Shown: positions 6,550-16,244, numbered from the stretch's first letter. The stretch: 64,000 nt of DNA from Yes71-27 sp040758635 (GCA_040758635.1 JBFLVI010000007.1:8304-72303), one strand, 5' to 3'. The notes: generated from the sequence alone by a model not told the origin. Made by a program: numbers and translations.

Positions 6550-9500
6550 ATGGGCAGACTAAACCGGCGTGACTTCTTGAAACTCTTGGGTTTAGGCACG
6601 GCAGGCATTGTCGGCATTCCGGTTGTGAGTTCCGCGGCGGAATTGCCGGCTCCCGTGCCCGGGTCCTATAGGCTCAAACGGGCCAAGGAAACAGCTTCCA
6701 TTTGTGCCTATTGCGGCTGCGGCTGCGGTTTGATCGTTTACAGCGAAGACGGCAAGGTTGTATCCATCGAAGGCGACCCCGATCACCCCATCAACGAAGG
6801 AGCGCTCTGTCCGAAAGGAATTTCCATTTCCGACGCAAATACCATCGTGGCCGAGAACAGGCAGCGGGTGCAGAATCCGCGCCGGGTCACCCAGGTTCTT
6901 TACCGCGCTCCCGGCAGCAGCAAGTGGGAGGTCAAGGATTGGGACTGGGCGCTAAAGACGATCGCGAAGCGGGTGAAAGAGACCCGCGACGCCTCGTTTG
7001 AAACCACAGATGCGGCCGGCGTTACCGTTAACCGGACGCAGGCGATCGCCCACCTGGGAAGCGCCTCCATCGACAACGAGGAAAATTACCTGATGCACAA
7101 ACTCCTGCGGGCGTGCGGGATCATTAACATCGACCACCACGCCCGTCTCTGACACTCCACTACCGTGGCCGGTCTGGCCAACTCGTTCGGTAGGGGAGCG
7201 ATGACCAACCACTTCATTGACTACAAGAACTCCGACGTCATCCTGGTCATCGGGGCCAACCCCGCAGAAAACCACCCGATGGCCATGCGCTGGATAGTCC
7301 GGGGCAAGACGGAAAAGGGCACCAAGCTCATCGTGGCTGATCCACGGTTCACCAAGACGGCCGCCCTGGCAGACATCTACGCACCGCACAGACCCGGAAC
7401 GGACATCCCCTTTCTGCTTGGCATAATGAATTACGCCATTCAGAACAAGCTCTACCACCATGAATACGTCGTAAACTATACCAATGCGTCTTACCTGGTC
7501 AACCCCGGCTTCAAATTCGAAGACGGGCTCTTCTCAGGCTTCACGCTCAAGGACGACAAGCCCTCTTACAACACTGAGACCTGGCAGTACCAGAAGGAGG
7601 GCGACAGCGTCAAGAAGGACCCGACGCTGCAGCACCCGAACTGTGTTTTCCAGATTCTCAAAAGACACCTGGCCCGGTACGACATCCAAACGGTTTCCAA
7701 GATCACGGGCACGCCGGAGGATGTTTACCGGAAGATATGCGAGACCTATTGCTCCACCGGTCAGCCCGGTAAGGCCGGCAACATCGTGTACGCGATGGGG
7801 ATCACCCAGCACACTTACGGCGCCCAAAACGTGCGGGCCATCGCCATGCTCCAGCTGCTGCTGGGGAACATCGGGATCGCCGGCGGCGGCGTGAACGCAC
7901 AGCGGGGCGAGTCGAACGTGCAGGGCTCGACGGACCTGGCGATGCTTTACCACCTGCTGCCGGGTTACCTGGGAATGCCTCAGGCCGGGAGCCACCCCAA
8001 GCTTCAAGATTACCTGGACAAGGAGACGCCCAAGTCCGGGTACTGGTCGAACAAGCCCAAGTTCTTCGTCAGCATGCTTAAGGCGTGGTACGGCGATAAA
8101 GCCACCGCAGAGAATGACTTTTGCTATGACTGGCTACCCAAGCTGGACGGCAAAGATCATTCCCACATGGCCATCTTCGAAGCGATGGCGGAAGGCAAAG
8201 TCAAGGGGTTCTTCGCCTGGGGGCAGAACCCGCTTGTCGGTGGTCCCTCGGCTGCAGCGGAAGCCAGAGCGATGGAAAGTCTGGACTGGCTGGTTGTCAT
8301 TGACCTGTTCGAAACCGAAACGGCGGCGTTCTGGAAACGCCCCGGAGCGGATCCCAAGCAGATCAAGACCGAAGTCTTCTTCCTGCCTGCGGCTTTCTCG
8401 TACGAGAAAGAGGGCACGGTTACCAACAGCGGCCGGTGGATCCAGTACCGCTGGAAAGCGGTGGACCCGCCCGGCAACGCCAGGACCGACCTCTGGATCG
8501 CCGACCGGTTGTTCAAGGCGATCCGGGCCGAATACCAGCGCGGCGGCGTGTTCCCCGACCCGATCCTGAACATGGTCTGGAACTACGACCAGCCGGGCGA
8601 AGAGGAACCGGACATCGCCAAGGTGGCGCTGGAGATCAACGGTTTTTCCGTGGCGGACGGCAAACCGCTGAGCAGCTTCGCCAAACTAACGGCAGACGGT
8701 TCCACGGCCTGCGGGATGTGGATTTACACCGGGTACTGGGCCGACCTCGACCCGGCGAAGGCGGCCTGCAAGCGGCGGAAACGCGAAACCACCGGGATCG
8801 GAACCAACCTGGAGTGGTCTTTTGCCTGGCCGCTTAACCGCCGGATTATCTACAACCGCTGCTCAGCGGACCTGAAGGGGAACCCCTGGAATCCCAACGT
8901 ACCGGTAGCGGCGTGGGACGGCAGCAAGTGGGTCATGAACGACGTGCCGGACTTCAACGCGACGTTGCCGCCGGAGAAATCAGGGGCGGCGCCCTTTATC
9001 ATGCTCCCCGAAGGCGTCGGGCGCCTGTTTGCGGCGGGCTTAAAGGACGGGCCGATACCGGAACACTACGAACCGATGGAAAGCCCGGTGAAGAACATCA
9101 TGTCCAGCCAGCAGAACAACCCGCTGGTCAGACCGCGCAAGCCTGCCTTCGGCAGGTTAAGCGCCGCCGTAAACCCTGCGTTCCCCTACGTTCTTACCAC
9201 GCACCGGCTGATCGAGCACTACCAGAGCGGCGCGGTGACCAGAAACTGCCCCTGGCTGGTGGAGCTGATGCCGGAAGCGTTCGTGACCATCTCCCCGAAG
9301 CTGGCCAGCAAGCTGGGCATCAACCCGGGAGATAAGGTGGTCGTTTCGACGGAGCGGGGCGAAATCACCTGTAAGGCCAACGTCATGGCCATTGTCAAGC
9401 CGCTCAAGATCAACGGCAAAGAAGTGGAAATTGTGGCGATGCCATGGCACTGGGGCTACCAGGGTCTCGGGTCCGGCATGTCGGCCAACGACATAACCCC

Positions 9501-9570
9501 GTATGTCGGCGACCCGAACACCCAGATTCCCGAGTACAAGGCATTTACTTGTAACATCCGCAAGGCCTGA
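6550..9570 (+). CDS. fdhA: selenocysteine formate dehydrogenase, catalytic subunit
   Basis: Read through TGA 7150-7152 as Sec, this is one 1006-residue protein. It oxidises formate to CO2 (or the reverse) at a Mo or W bis-pterin site. A Tat signal with RRDFLK begins at residue 6. The N-terminal 4Fe-4S motif uses Cys 52, 55, 59 and 87. Sec is residue 201 in the context DHHARLUHSTTVA, matching ARVUHGPTVA of FdnG-type enzymes; GRGAMTNH and the C-terminal dinucleotide-binding domain follow. Without readthrough both halves would be useless, so this is not a frameshift or pseudogene. ATG 6550 has AAAGGAGGAAAG upstream. Tat export places it outside the membrane, as with FdnG/FdoG. Confidence 0.95.
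7150..7193 (+). promoter_or_regulatory. bacterial SECIS element directing UGA to selenocysteine
   Basis: After TGA (7150-7152), CTACCG (7160-7165) pairs with CGGTAG (7188-7193) and TGGCC (7166-7170) with GGCCA (7176-7180), leaving the loop GGTCT. That loop and its 18-nt distance from the UGA match E. coli fdhF. The element lies within the coding sequence. Confidence 0.9.
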
Positions 9571-9602
9571 GTCAGGATCGCCTGTAGAAAGGATGGTGTG
9601 GA

Positions 9603-10304
9603 ATGCCGAAAGCAGTACTTGTAGACCTCCTGAAGTGCATCGGTTGCCGCAGTTGCCAGGTGGCCTGCAAACAGTGGAACAACTTGCCCGCGACCGCCAC
9701 GACCTTCACCAATACGCGGGACAACCCACCGGCTTTGGGAAGAACGACCTGGACCAGGGTAGAGCATAAATTCATCGAATACGGGTCGGCAGTCGCCTAT
9801 CGCTTCGTGAAGCGCCAGTGTATGCACTGCCTTGACCCCGCGTGTGTGGAAGCCTGCTTCATGAAGGTGTTGAAGAAGACCCCGGAAGGCCCGGTGATCG
9901 TGGCTTCGGACAAGTGCATCGGTTGCTACTACTGCCAGGTGGCCTGCCCCTTCGAGATACCTCAGTACGAGTGGACGAGCGGCGTACCGCGGGTGCAGAA
10001 GTGTCGCTTTTGCTACGAACCCGGCGGGGAGTACGACCGCTTGGGGCAGGGGCTGAAGCCTGCCTGCGTCCAGGCCTGCACCACGGGGGCGCTGAAGTTC
10101 GGTGAACGCGCCGAATTGCTTGCCGAGGCCCAGCGCCGGATCAGCACCGACCCGAGGTACGTCCAGCATATTTACGGCGAGAAAGACCAGGGCGGGACTT
10201 CCTGGCTTTACATTTCGGACGTGCCTTTTGCCGAACTCGGGTTCGCCGGCCGGTCCGGCATCTCGTCCTTCTGGAAGAGGCTTCACGGGCTAAAGACGGG
10301 ATAG
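9603..10304 (+). CDS. fdhB: formate dehydrogenase iron-sulfur subunit
   Basis: 233 residues with four ferredoxin-type Cys clusters: CIGCRSCQVAC near residue 12, CMHCLDPACVEAC near 75, CIGCYYCQVAC near 104, and CRFC...CVQAC near 135-160. This is the FdnH/HybA arrangement that relays electrons from the catalytic subunit. No C-terminal transmembrane anchor is visible, unlike E. coli FdnH, and no membrane cytochrome b subunit follows. It begins 32 nt after fdhA. As it has no own signal peptide it would be co-exported with the Tat-bearing partner. The final electron acceptor may be the tetraheme cytochrome two genes downstream (inference). Confidence 0.93.
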   Translation: MPKAVLVDLLKCIGCRSCQVACKQWNNLPATATTFTNTRDNPPALGRTTWTRVEHKFIEYGSAVAYRFVKRQCMHCLDPACVEACFMKVLKKTPEGPVIVASDKCIGCYYCQVACPFEIPQYEWTSGVPRVQKCRFCYEPGGEYDRLGQGLKPACVQACTTGALKFGERAELLAEAQRRISTDPRYVQHIYGEKDQGGTSWLYISDVPFAELGFAGRSGISSFWKRLHGLKTG

Positions 10305-10315
10305 GCTGGTGATTT

Positions 10316-11236
10316 ATGGAAAAAGTAGCTATGGTCCCGAAATTGGACAGGCAGGAAGCGGAACTGCTCCTGCAGGACATGGTCGCTCTTTGGCGGGAGT
10401 TGCTCCGCTGTAAGGTCGAGGGTAGACTGCTGGTAACCGACGTTGCAACCCCGGAGCATAAGCGGAAGTGGGGGGCGGGTATGCCCTGGGTTATGCTTGT
10501 CCCCCCCCGGGTGAGCGAAGAGGTTTTCTGCGGGCTCGTTGCCCGTGTGGCGGCGGCGGTCAGGGGAGTGCTGCCGGACCTGGAACCTGAGGTTTCGCGG
10601 GCCGTTGCCTCCCTGGACGAGAATCCTTCAGCCCGGGCGGCTTTCCTGGGTTACCTGCAGGAAAGGATCGTCCGCAAAGCGGCAGGGACTGAAGAAGCGG
10701 AGTTGCCTGCTGCCGGTGCCCTCCCCGACGTGGAGGGCTTCCTGGCCGGTGCGGCGGTGAAGCTTTTGATGCGGGCATACGCGCAAGAGGCCGCACACTG
10801 GTTTCAGGCAGAGGACTGGCAGCGCGGCATCTGCCCGGTATGTGGGAATTACCCCGGTTTCTCCGTTTTACAGGGGGAGGAAAGGGCGCGGCTCCTGTAC
10901 TGCGAGCTGTGCGGCACGAAATGGCGGTTCCACCGGCTCGGTTGCCCGTACTGCGGTACCGGTGGCGGCGAACAAAGTCTGTTTGTGTTCGAGGAAAAAC
11001 CAAAGTACCGCGTTTACCTGTGCGGGGAATGCCGGGGTTACTTGAAGACGTTTGACGCTAAACTGGCCGATCCGGAAGATCTGCTGCTGGAAAATGTGCG
11101 CACCCTCTTTCTGGATCTGCTTCTGATTCGTGAAGGGTACCGCAACCCGGCGCTGGAATGGAGCAATTTCGCTGCCTTGACCGAAGGGGGTGGAATACCT
11201 TCCCCGGCAACGGCGGTGAAGCGGGCGGGAAATTGA
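10316..11236 (+). CDS. fdhE: formate dehydrogenase accessory protein FdhE
   Basis: 306 residues. Four pairs of Cys near residues 170-245 (CPVCG, CELCG, CPYCG, CGECRGY) form the paired rubredoxin-like, iron-binding motifs typical of FdhE, which is a cytoplasmic chaperone needed for assembly and Tat targeting of respiratory formate dehydrogenases. Its place directly after fdhAB fits. ATG 10316 is 11 nt after fdhB; the ribosome site (GGCTGGTGA) is weak and ATG 10331 cannot be excluded. Confidence 0.92.
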   Translation: MEKVAMVPKLDRQEAELLLQDMVALWRELLRCKVEGRLLVTDVATPEHKRKWGAGMPWVMLVPPRVSEEVFCGLVARVAAAVRGVLPDLEPEVSRAVASLDENPSARAAFLGYLQERIVRKAAGTEEAELPAAGALPDVEGFLAGAAVKLLMRAYAQEAAHWFQAEDWQRGICPVCGNYPGFSVLQGEERARLLYCELCGTKWRFHRLGCPYCGTGGGEQSLFVFEEKPKYRVYLCGECRGYLKTFDAKLADPEDLLLENVRTLFLDLLLIREGYRNPALEWSNFAALTEGGGIPSPATAVKRAGN

Positions 11237-11288
11237 CCCGAAGGGCAAAGTTTTTTCAAGGAGGTTATGAGGAGGAGGCTTGAGATAG

Positions 11289-11954
11289 ATGAAAAGGTAT
11301 TTTTCCGGTATAGCGTTAGCTCTGGCGCTTATGCTCTTGCTCGGGCTGACCAAGCTGGGCTCCAGTCCGGTGGACGCCTATCCGAACCTGGGCAGCAACT
11401 GTGCTCAGTGTCACCCCGAACAGGCACAGCCAAAACCGCCGGCGCCGCAGCCGAAGCCGCCGGCACCGACACAGCCTGCACCGACGAAGCCCGCGCCGGC
11501 GAAGCCCGCACCGGCGGCGGTCCAGGTCGTCTCTTGTGCCAAGTGTCACCCGCAGGTTTCCTCCCCCGTGCCGGGGATGAAGTGTGAGGCCTGTCACGAG
11601 GGCGCTGCGGCCCACATGAAGGCGCCGTCCAGGGCCAACATCGGACTCAAATCCGCAGCGATATCGATCGGGTTCGAGATTGATCCCGCGGCGCACCTCA
11701 AGCTCAGCCAGCAGGGGGTCCAGACCTGCGGAAACTGTCACAAACACGCTTTCGGGAGCGGTGTCAAAAGCGGTATTCTCGTTCCGATCAAAGCGCAAAC
11801 CGGTGAGTATCTCGGGTGGGCGCAGGTTACCGGCGGTACCGCCTACCTCTCGGGTACCAACATCAAGGTGCGCGAAAAGTACCAGAATATCACCTGGGAA
11901 GCGGGACCGGGGGGAGGCGCTTCCGGGGCGACCATCTGGGTGGCTTCACCGTAA
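11289..11954 (+). CDS. secreted tetraheme c-type cytochrome
   Basis: 221 residues with an N-terminal signal (hydrophobic residues 8-25). Four CxxCH heme sites: CAQCH near 38, CAKCH near 84, CEACH near 98 and CGNCH near 148. A Pro/Ala/Lys linker (PKPPAPQPKPPAPTQPAPTK-type repeats, residues 45-78) separates the first heme from the rest, suggesting a flexible heme arm. The C-terminal 70 residues have no Cys and no family I know. Position after fdhE, with a terminator following, suggests it accepts electrons from the exported formate dehydrogenase at the cell surface; that role is inferred. Ribosome sites GGAGGTTATGAGGAGG precede ATG 11289. Confidence 0.85.
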   Translation: MKRYFSGIALALALMLLLGLTKLGSSPVDAYPNLGSNCAQCHPEQAQPKPPAPQPKPPAPTQPAPTKPAPAKPAPAAVQVVSCAKCHPQVSSPVPGMKCEACHEGAAAHMKAPSRANIGLKSAAISIGFEIDPAAHLKLSQQGVQTCGNCHKHAFGSGVKSGILVPIKAQTGEYLGWAQVTGGTAYLSGTNIKVREKYQNITWEAGPGGGASGATIWVASP

Positions 11955-11980
11955 GCGAGCCTTTTGCCTGAAATGTTGAA

Positions 11981-12016
11981 GGGGCGGAAGCCGGGCGGGC
12001 TTCCGCTCCTTGATTT
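11981..12016 (+). terminator. terminator of the fdh operon
   Basis: GGGGCGGAAGCC (11981-11992) pairs over 12 bp (one G-U) with GGCTTCCGCTCC (11998-12009), followed by TTGATTTC. Placed between convergent genes. Confidence 0.7.
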
Positions 12017-12092
12017 CATTGCCGGTATATTTTCGCGGCGCCGTGTGAGCTTGCGGGACGGAGTGGGAGACAGCCAGAAAACAAGTGCACCT

Positions 12093-12374
12093 TCACTTCT
12101 TCGGTATGACCCGGATATCGTTCCCGATGACCCTTTCCTGCCCGTCAAGCGCTGTTTCCGTCATTTTCAACTTGGCGTCGAGAATCGCCGGCACGAGCGC
12201 CCTGGTCCGGCACTTCCGGCAGACGAACTCCCAGGGACACCCGCATTCCTCCGGCAGGTCCCACTTCACCTCATCGCTGTTGCACTCTTCGTGAAAGACC
12301 CGGGCCGCCCCTGCTACGCTTTCAAAGCTGAAGTCTTCGTTTTCCGCCTTTTTTTGCACTTCCACGACGAACAT
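12093..12374 (-). CDS. small Cys-rich protein, unknown
   Basis: 93 residues, acidic and lysine-rich. Central residues 30-57 contain HEEC, EECGC and CRKC, a possible zinc-binding arrangement. No homologue recognised. ATG at 12374 has only a weak GTGGGG site upstream. It is the only minus-strand frame of note between the fdh operon and alaS and lies just past the convergent fdh terminator. It may be a real small gene, but codon evidence is limited. Confidence 0.5.
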   Translation of the reverse strand: MFVVEVQKKAENEDFSFESVAGAARVFHEECNSDEVKWDLPEECGCPWEFVCRKCRTRALVPAILDAKLKMTETALDGQERVIGNDIRVIPKK

Positions 12375-12528
12375 ACGTTTTCCCCACTTTAAAGCTGAGT
12401 CTGCCTGTGGTTTAATTATAACAGGAAACTCCCGGCAGTGCCATTCGGCTGGCGGGCCCTGGTAACACTTTTCCGGTTTCGCGCGCGGTCACGGAGGCCC
12501 GCCGAACGAGGTGCAGCCGGCATGACTG

Positions 12529-12557
12529 TTGCCCTTTTGGAAAACCTGCTGTATAAT
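12529..12557 (+). promoter_or_regulatory. near-consensus promoter of alaS
   Basis: TTGCCC (12529-12534), exactly 17 nt, TATAAT (12552-12557). The leader to the alaS start is about 120 nt and holds two hairpins. Confidence 0.8.
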
Positions 12558-12567
12558 GAGAGGACAA

Positions 12568-12606
12568 AAAGTAGCAGCCTGCCGGACAGGATTGCTACTT
12601 TAAAAG
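12568..12606 (+). terminator. leader hairpin before alaS, possible attenuator
   Basis: AAAGTAGCA (12568-12576) pairs with TGCTACTTT (12594-12602) only 10 nt after the predicted transcription start; a short AT tract follows. A second hairpin GCCCGC...GCGGGC lies at 12629-12648. No T-box sequence is present, so if this attenuates alaS the signal is unknown. Nothing else is seen between 12375 and 12684. Confidence 0.45.
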
Positions 12607-12684
12607 TTTACAGCCGCAGCGCAATATGCCCGCCGCGGTTTGCGGGCTGAAGTACAGTTTTTGGGAAGTAGGGGTTGTTTTTGG

Positions 12685-15324
12685 ATGGAGGGCAAGGAAG
12701 TTCGGCAGCGATTTCTGAAGTTTTTTCGGGACAGGGGACACGCGGTTTTGCCAAGTGCTTCCCTGATCCCGGCGGGCGACCCGAGCCTCTTATGGACGGC
12801 GGCGGGAATGGTCCCCTTCAAGCCTTTTTTTACCGGTACCGCGGTGCCGGAGCACCGCCGGGTGGCCACCTGCCAGAAGTGTCTTCGGACTGCGGATATC
12901 GAATCCGTGGGTAAGACCGCCCGGCACCTTACCTTCTTCGAGATGCTGGGCAATTTTTCTTTTGGCGATTACTTTAAGGAAGAAGCAATTCCCTGGGCGT
13001 GGGAGTTTGTGACCAGGGACCTGGAAATCAACCCGGCGCGCCTCTGGATTTCGGTTTACCTGGATGACGATGAAGCCTTTGCCCTCTGGCGGAAAGTAGG
13101 CGTGCCGGAGGAGCGGATCGTCCGGTTGGGCAAGGAGACCAACTTCTGGGAAATCGGGGTCGGACCCTGCGGGCCCTGTTCGGAGATTCACTACGATTTC
13201 GGGCCGGAGGCCGCGTGCGGGCCGAACTGCAGCGTGGGGTGCGACTGCGACCGGTTTCTGGAAATCTGGAACCTGGTTTTCATCCAGTTTCACCGGGACG
13301 AAGCGGACAACTACCTGCCCCTGGAGCGCAAGGGGATTGATACCGGGATGGGGCTGGAACGGGTGGCCGCGGTTCTCCAGGGCGGCAAGACCGTTTTCGA
13401 CGCGGACCTTTTCCAGGACCTCAACCGGAAGATCAAAGAGGTGCTCAAGGCTCCCGCAGGCGGTGACGGAAAGAGGGAGGAGCTGGCCGGGAGGATCATC
13501 GCCGACCACGTGCGGGCCGTGACCTTTGCCGTTGCCGACGGGGCGCTGCCGTCGAACGAAGGGCGCGGTTACGTCATCCGGAGGCTCTTGCGGCGCGCGG
13601 TGCGCTTCGGCGTGGTTTTGGGAGTTGATGAGCCCTTTCTGGAAGGCATCGCGGCGCAGGTTATAGGCAAGATGGGTGACGCCTACCCGGAGCTGGTGGA
13701 AAGGAAGGAGCACATCCTCCAGGTGGTGCGGGCTGAGGAAGAGCGCTTCCTGGAAACGCTTGCCCAGGGCACGGAGATCCTCCACCGGATGATTGCCGAG
13801 GCCGGGTCGGCCACAGGCGTGCTGTCCGGCGAAGCGGCCTTTAAGCTTTACGATACATACGGTTTTCCGCTGGAGCTCACCGAGGAGATTTGCGCGGAGC
13901 AGGGGTTGACCGTGGACCGTGAGGGATTTGCGGCCGCGATGGAACAGCAGCGGAAGCGGGCGCGCCAGGCCCGCGGCACCATGGAATACCTCGGCGAGCG
14001 CGAGCGGCTGTACCAGAAAATCAGAGATGAAAGAGGGACAACCCGATTTGTCGGTTACCGCACCCTGGAAACGCCGGTGAAGGTTTTGGCCCTGGTCCAG
14101 AATGGGCGAATAGTTCAGGCTGCCGGAGGCGGGAAACCGGTGGAAGTAGTTCTGGACGCAACCCCTTTTTACGCCGAAGCCGGCGGGCAGGTGAGTGACA
14201 CGGGGGTTCTGCTGGCCCCGGACTTGAAGGCGGAGGTGGAGCACGCCGAGCGCCCGGTAGAGAACCTGGTGGTCCACCGCGTGCGCGTACTCGAGGGGGT
14301 GCTCAGGGAAGGGGGTACGGTGACCGCTTCGGTGGACGCCGTCCGCCGGCAGCAAACCGCCCGCAACCACACGGCGACCCACCTCCTGCACCGGGCATTG
14401 AAGGCGGTGCTCGGTACCCATGCCAACCAAGCCGGCTCCCTGGTGGCGCCGGACCGCCTGCGGTTTGACTTTACCCACTACCAAGCCCTGAGCCCGCAGG
14501 ACCTGGAAAGGGTGGAGGCGATAGTCAACCAGGCCATTCTCGCTGCCATTCCCGTGGAGGCTTTCGAGACTACGCTGGCCGAGGCCCAGGCGATAGGAGC
14601 GATAGCCCTCTTCGACGAAAAGTACGGGGAGACCGTACGCGTGGTGAGAGTAGGGGATTTCAGCATGGAGCTTTGCGGCGGGACCCACCTGCGGAACACG
14701 TCTGAGGCGGGCCTCTTTAAAATTGTTTCTGAGGGCAGCGTGGCTTCCGGTATCAGGAGGATCGAAGCGGTTACCGGAGAAGCGGCGCTGGCGTTCCTTA
14801 ACGCGATGGCGGAGGATTACCGGCAGGTCGCGGCGCTTTTGAAAGCGCCGCCACAGAACCTTTCCGCCCGGGTGGCTGCGCTTCTGGAGCAGCTCAAGGA
14901 ACTTTCCCGGGAAAACGAGATGCTGAAGGACAAGGCGGCCGCAGGCGAAGTGGTGGGCCTGTTGAACCGGGTCCAGGTTTTGAACGACGTCAACGTCCTG
15001 GTGGCCAAGGTCGGTACTTCCGACAAGGCCCAGCTTCTCAGCCTGGTGGATGTATTGCGGGAACGGTTGGGCTCAGGAGTGATCATCCTCGGAGGCGCCG
15101 GAAACGGTAAAGCGCAGATCGTGGCTGCCGTGACCCCCGACCTTTTGCCCCGGGGGCTTCACGCCGGCCTCCTGGTTAAAGAGGTGGCCCGCGTGGTCGA
15201 CGGCGGCGGTGGCGGGCGACCGGAACTGGCACACGCCGGGGGCAAGAATCCCGCCCGGCTCGACGAGGCGTTGCGCGCTGGTCTGTCCCTGATCCAAAAG
15301 GAACTGTCAAAAAATGAAAACTAA
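12685..15324 (+). CDS. alaS: alanyl-tRNA synthetase
   Basis: Class II synthetase charging tRNA-Ala. With ATG 12685 it is 879 residues, normal. The catalytic core begins VRQRFLKFFRDRGHAVLPS and includes FFEMLGNFSFGDYFK; the editing domain has HTATHLLHRAL near residue 570 and CGGTH near 665; a C-terminal coiled coil and a DHHA1-like end with GGGGGRPELAHAGG finish it. The frame is open upstream but ATG 12685 matches the family start; its ribosome site is weak (GTAGGGG). It heads a unit with ireB, ruvX and DUF1292, a usual Firmicute order. Confidence 0.96.
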   Translation: MEGKEVRQRFLKFFRDRGHAVLPSASLIPAGDPSLLWTAAGMVPFKPFFTGTAVPEHRRVATCQKCLRTADIESVGKTARHLTFFEMLGNFSFGDYFKEEAIPWAWEFVTRDLEINPARLWISVYLDDDEAFALWRKVGVPEERIVRLGKETNFWEIGVGPCGPCSEIHYDFGPEAACGPNCSVGCDCDRFLEIWNLVFIQFHRDEADNYLPLERKGIDTGMGLERVAAVLQGGKTVFDADLFQDLNRKIKEVLKAPAGGDGKREELAGRIIADHVRAVTFAVADGALPSNEGRGYVIRRLLRRAVRFGVVLGVDEPFLEGIAAQVIGKMGDAYPELVERKEHILQVVRAEEERFLETLAQGTEILHRMIAEAGSATGVLSGEAAFKLYDTYGFPLELTEEICAEQGLTVDREGFAAAMEQQRKRARQARGTMEYLGERERLYQKIRDERGTTRFVGYRTLETPVKVLALVQNGRIVQAAGGGKPVEVVLDATPFYAEAGGQVSDTGVLLAPDLKAEVEHAERPVENLVVHRVRVLEGVLREGGTVTASVDAVRRQQTARNHTATHLLHRALKAVLGTHANQAGSLVAPDRLRFDFTHYQALSPQDLERVEAIVNQAILAAIPVEAFETTLAEAQAIGAIALFDEKYGETVRVVRVGDFSMELCGGTHLRNTSEAGLFKIVSEGSVASGIRRIEAVTGEAALAFLNAMAEDYRQVAALLKAPPQNLSARVAALLEQLKELSRENEMLKDKAAAGEVVGLLNRVQVLNDVNVLVAKVGTSDKAQLLSLVDVLRERLGSGVIILGGAGNGKAQIVAAVTPDLLPRGLHAGLLVKEVARVVDGGGGGRPELAHAGGKNPARLDEALRAGLSLIQKELSKNEN

Positions 15325-15460
15325 AGATTTACCCGAAAAAAGGAAAACAGCGGGTGAGAGTTAAATATATCTAAAGGGCGGGCAGTTTTCCAGGTTGGTT
15401 AGCTTTGTGGCCGGTCCGTCTCCGTCCGGACGGCAACTTCAGGATAACGGGGGATGGAGT

Positions 15461-15733
15461 GTGGAGCGGGATAACTCCGGGGAAAAAACCGTAATGTTCC
15501 GGGTCGACAAGGAAAAACCCCAGACGATCCGCGAGATCCTGACAACGGTGGTCGCGGCGCTGGAGGAAAAAGGTTATAATCCCATTAACCAGCTTGTGGG
15601 GTACCTGCTTTCGGGGGATCCGGCTTACATTACCAGTCATAAGAACGCGCGTAATCTGATCCGCCGCTTGGAACGGGACGAGTTGCTGGAAGAGCTGGTC
15701 CGGGCCTATCTTGCAAGTGCAGCGGCTGAATAA
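15461..15733 (+). CDS. ireB: IreB-family regulatory phosphoprotein (UPF0297)
   Basis: 90 residues. FRVDKEKPQTIREILTTVVAALEEKGYNPINQLVGYLLSGDPAYITSHKNARNLIRRLERDELLEELVRAYL covers the whole IreB/DUF965 family profile. In Enterococcus IreB is phosphorylated by the Ser/Thr kinase IreK and influences cephalosporin resistance; whether a kinase partner exists here cannot be seen. GTG 15461 is used because GGATGGAG lies just upstream. The alaS-ireB-ruvX neighbourhood is conserved across Firmicutes. Confidence 0.9.
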   Translation: MERDNSGEKTVMFRVDKEKPQTIREILTTVVAALEEKGYNPINQLVGYLLSGDPAYITSHKNARNLIRRLERDELLEELVRAYLASAAAE

Positions 15734-15815
15734 GCCGGGCGCAGGTTTCAAGTTTGTTTTGGGAGTTCAGCCAGGGGAGCGTTTCTCTGGCTTATTTTTC
15801 GGTGTAGGTGACATA

Positions 15816-16244
15816 ATGCGTTTTCTGGGGCTTGATATCGGCGACCGGACAATAGGCCTGGCCTTGAGCGACCCTCTCGGCGTTACGGCGCAGGGTTTAG
15901 GAGTCCTGAAAAGGGGGAAATTAAGTGATGATGCGGTAAAGGTGGCGGCGCTTGCCGAGGAGCACGGGGCCGGAGAGATTGTGGTCGGATTGCCGCGGGC
16001 AATGGACGGAGGGATCGGGCCGCAGGCGCGGAAGGTGCTTGAATTTGCAGCGGTTCTTGAACAGCACGGCTTAAGGGTGAGGCTGTGGGACGAACGCTTT
16101 ACCACAAGCGCCGCGGAACGCTACCTGATCCAGGCCGACGTCCGGCGCGAAAAACGCCGCCGGGTTGTTGACCAGGTGGCGGCCGTTCTCATCCTCCAAA
16201 GCTACCTGGATTACCGGCAAAAGTCGGACGAAGGCGGGACTTGA
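15816..16244 (+). CDS. ruvX: RuvX/YqgF RNase H-fold nuclease
   Basis: 142 residues. N-terminal LGLDIGDRTIGLALSDPLG carries the first catalytic Asp; VVGLPRAMDGG and WDERFTTSAAE carry the other conserved acidic and structural residues; VDQVAAVLILQSYL closes the domain. The family is a putative Holliday-junction resolvase or 16S pre-rRNA processing nuclease. ATG 15816 fits the family start; upstream frame is not conserved. Its stop codon (16242-16244) overlaps the -35 box of the next promoter. Confidence 0.93.
   Translation: MRFLGLDIGDRTIGLALSDPLGVTAQGLGVLKRGKLSDDAVKVAALAEEHGAGEIVVGLPRAMDGGIGPQARKVLEFAAVLEQHGLRVRLWDERFTTSAAERYLIQADVRREKRRRVVDQVAAVLILQSYLDYRQKSDEGGT

Noticed and set aside
7150..7165. 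Frameshift or nonsense mutation splitting formate dehydrogenase
   Set aside because: The TGA is in the conserved Sec position and followed by a SECIS hairpin with correct spacing, so it is recoding, not damage.
12568..12660. T-box riboswitch for alaS
   Set aside because: Hairpins are present but no AGGGTGG-type T-box sequence or AGAG loop is visible.
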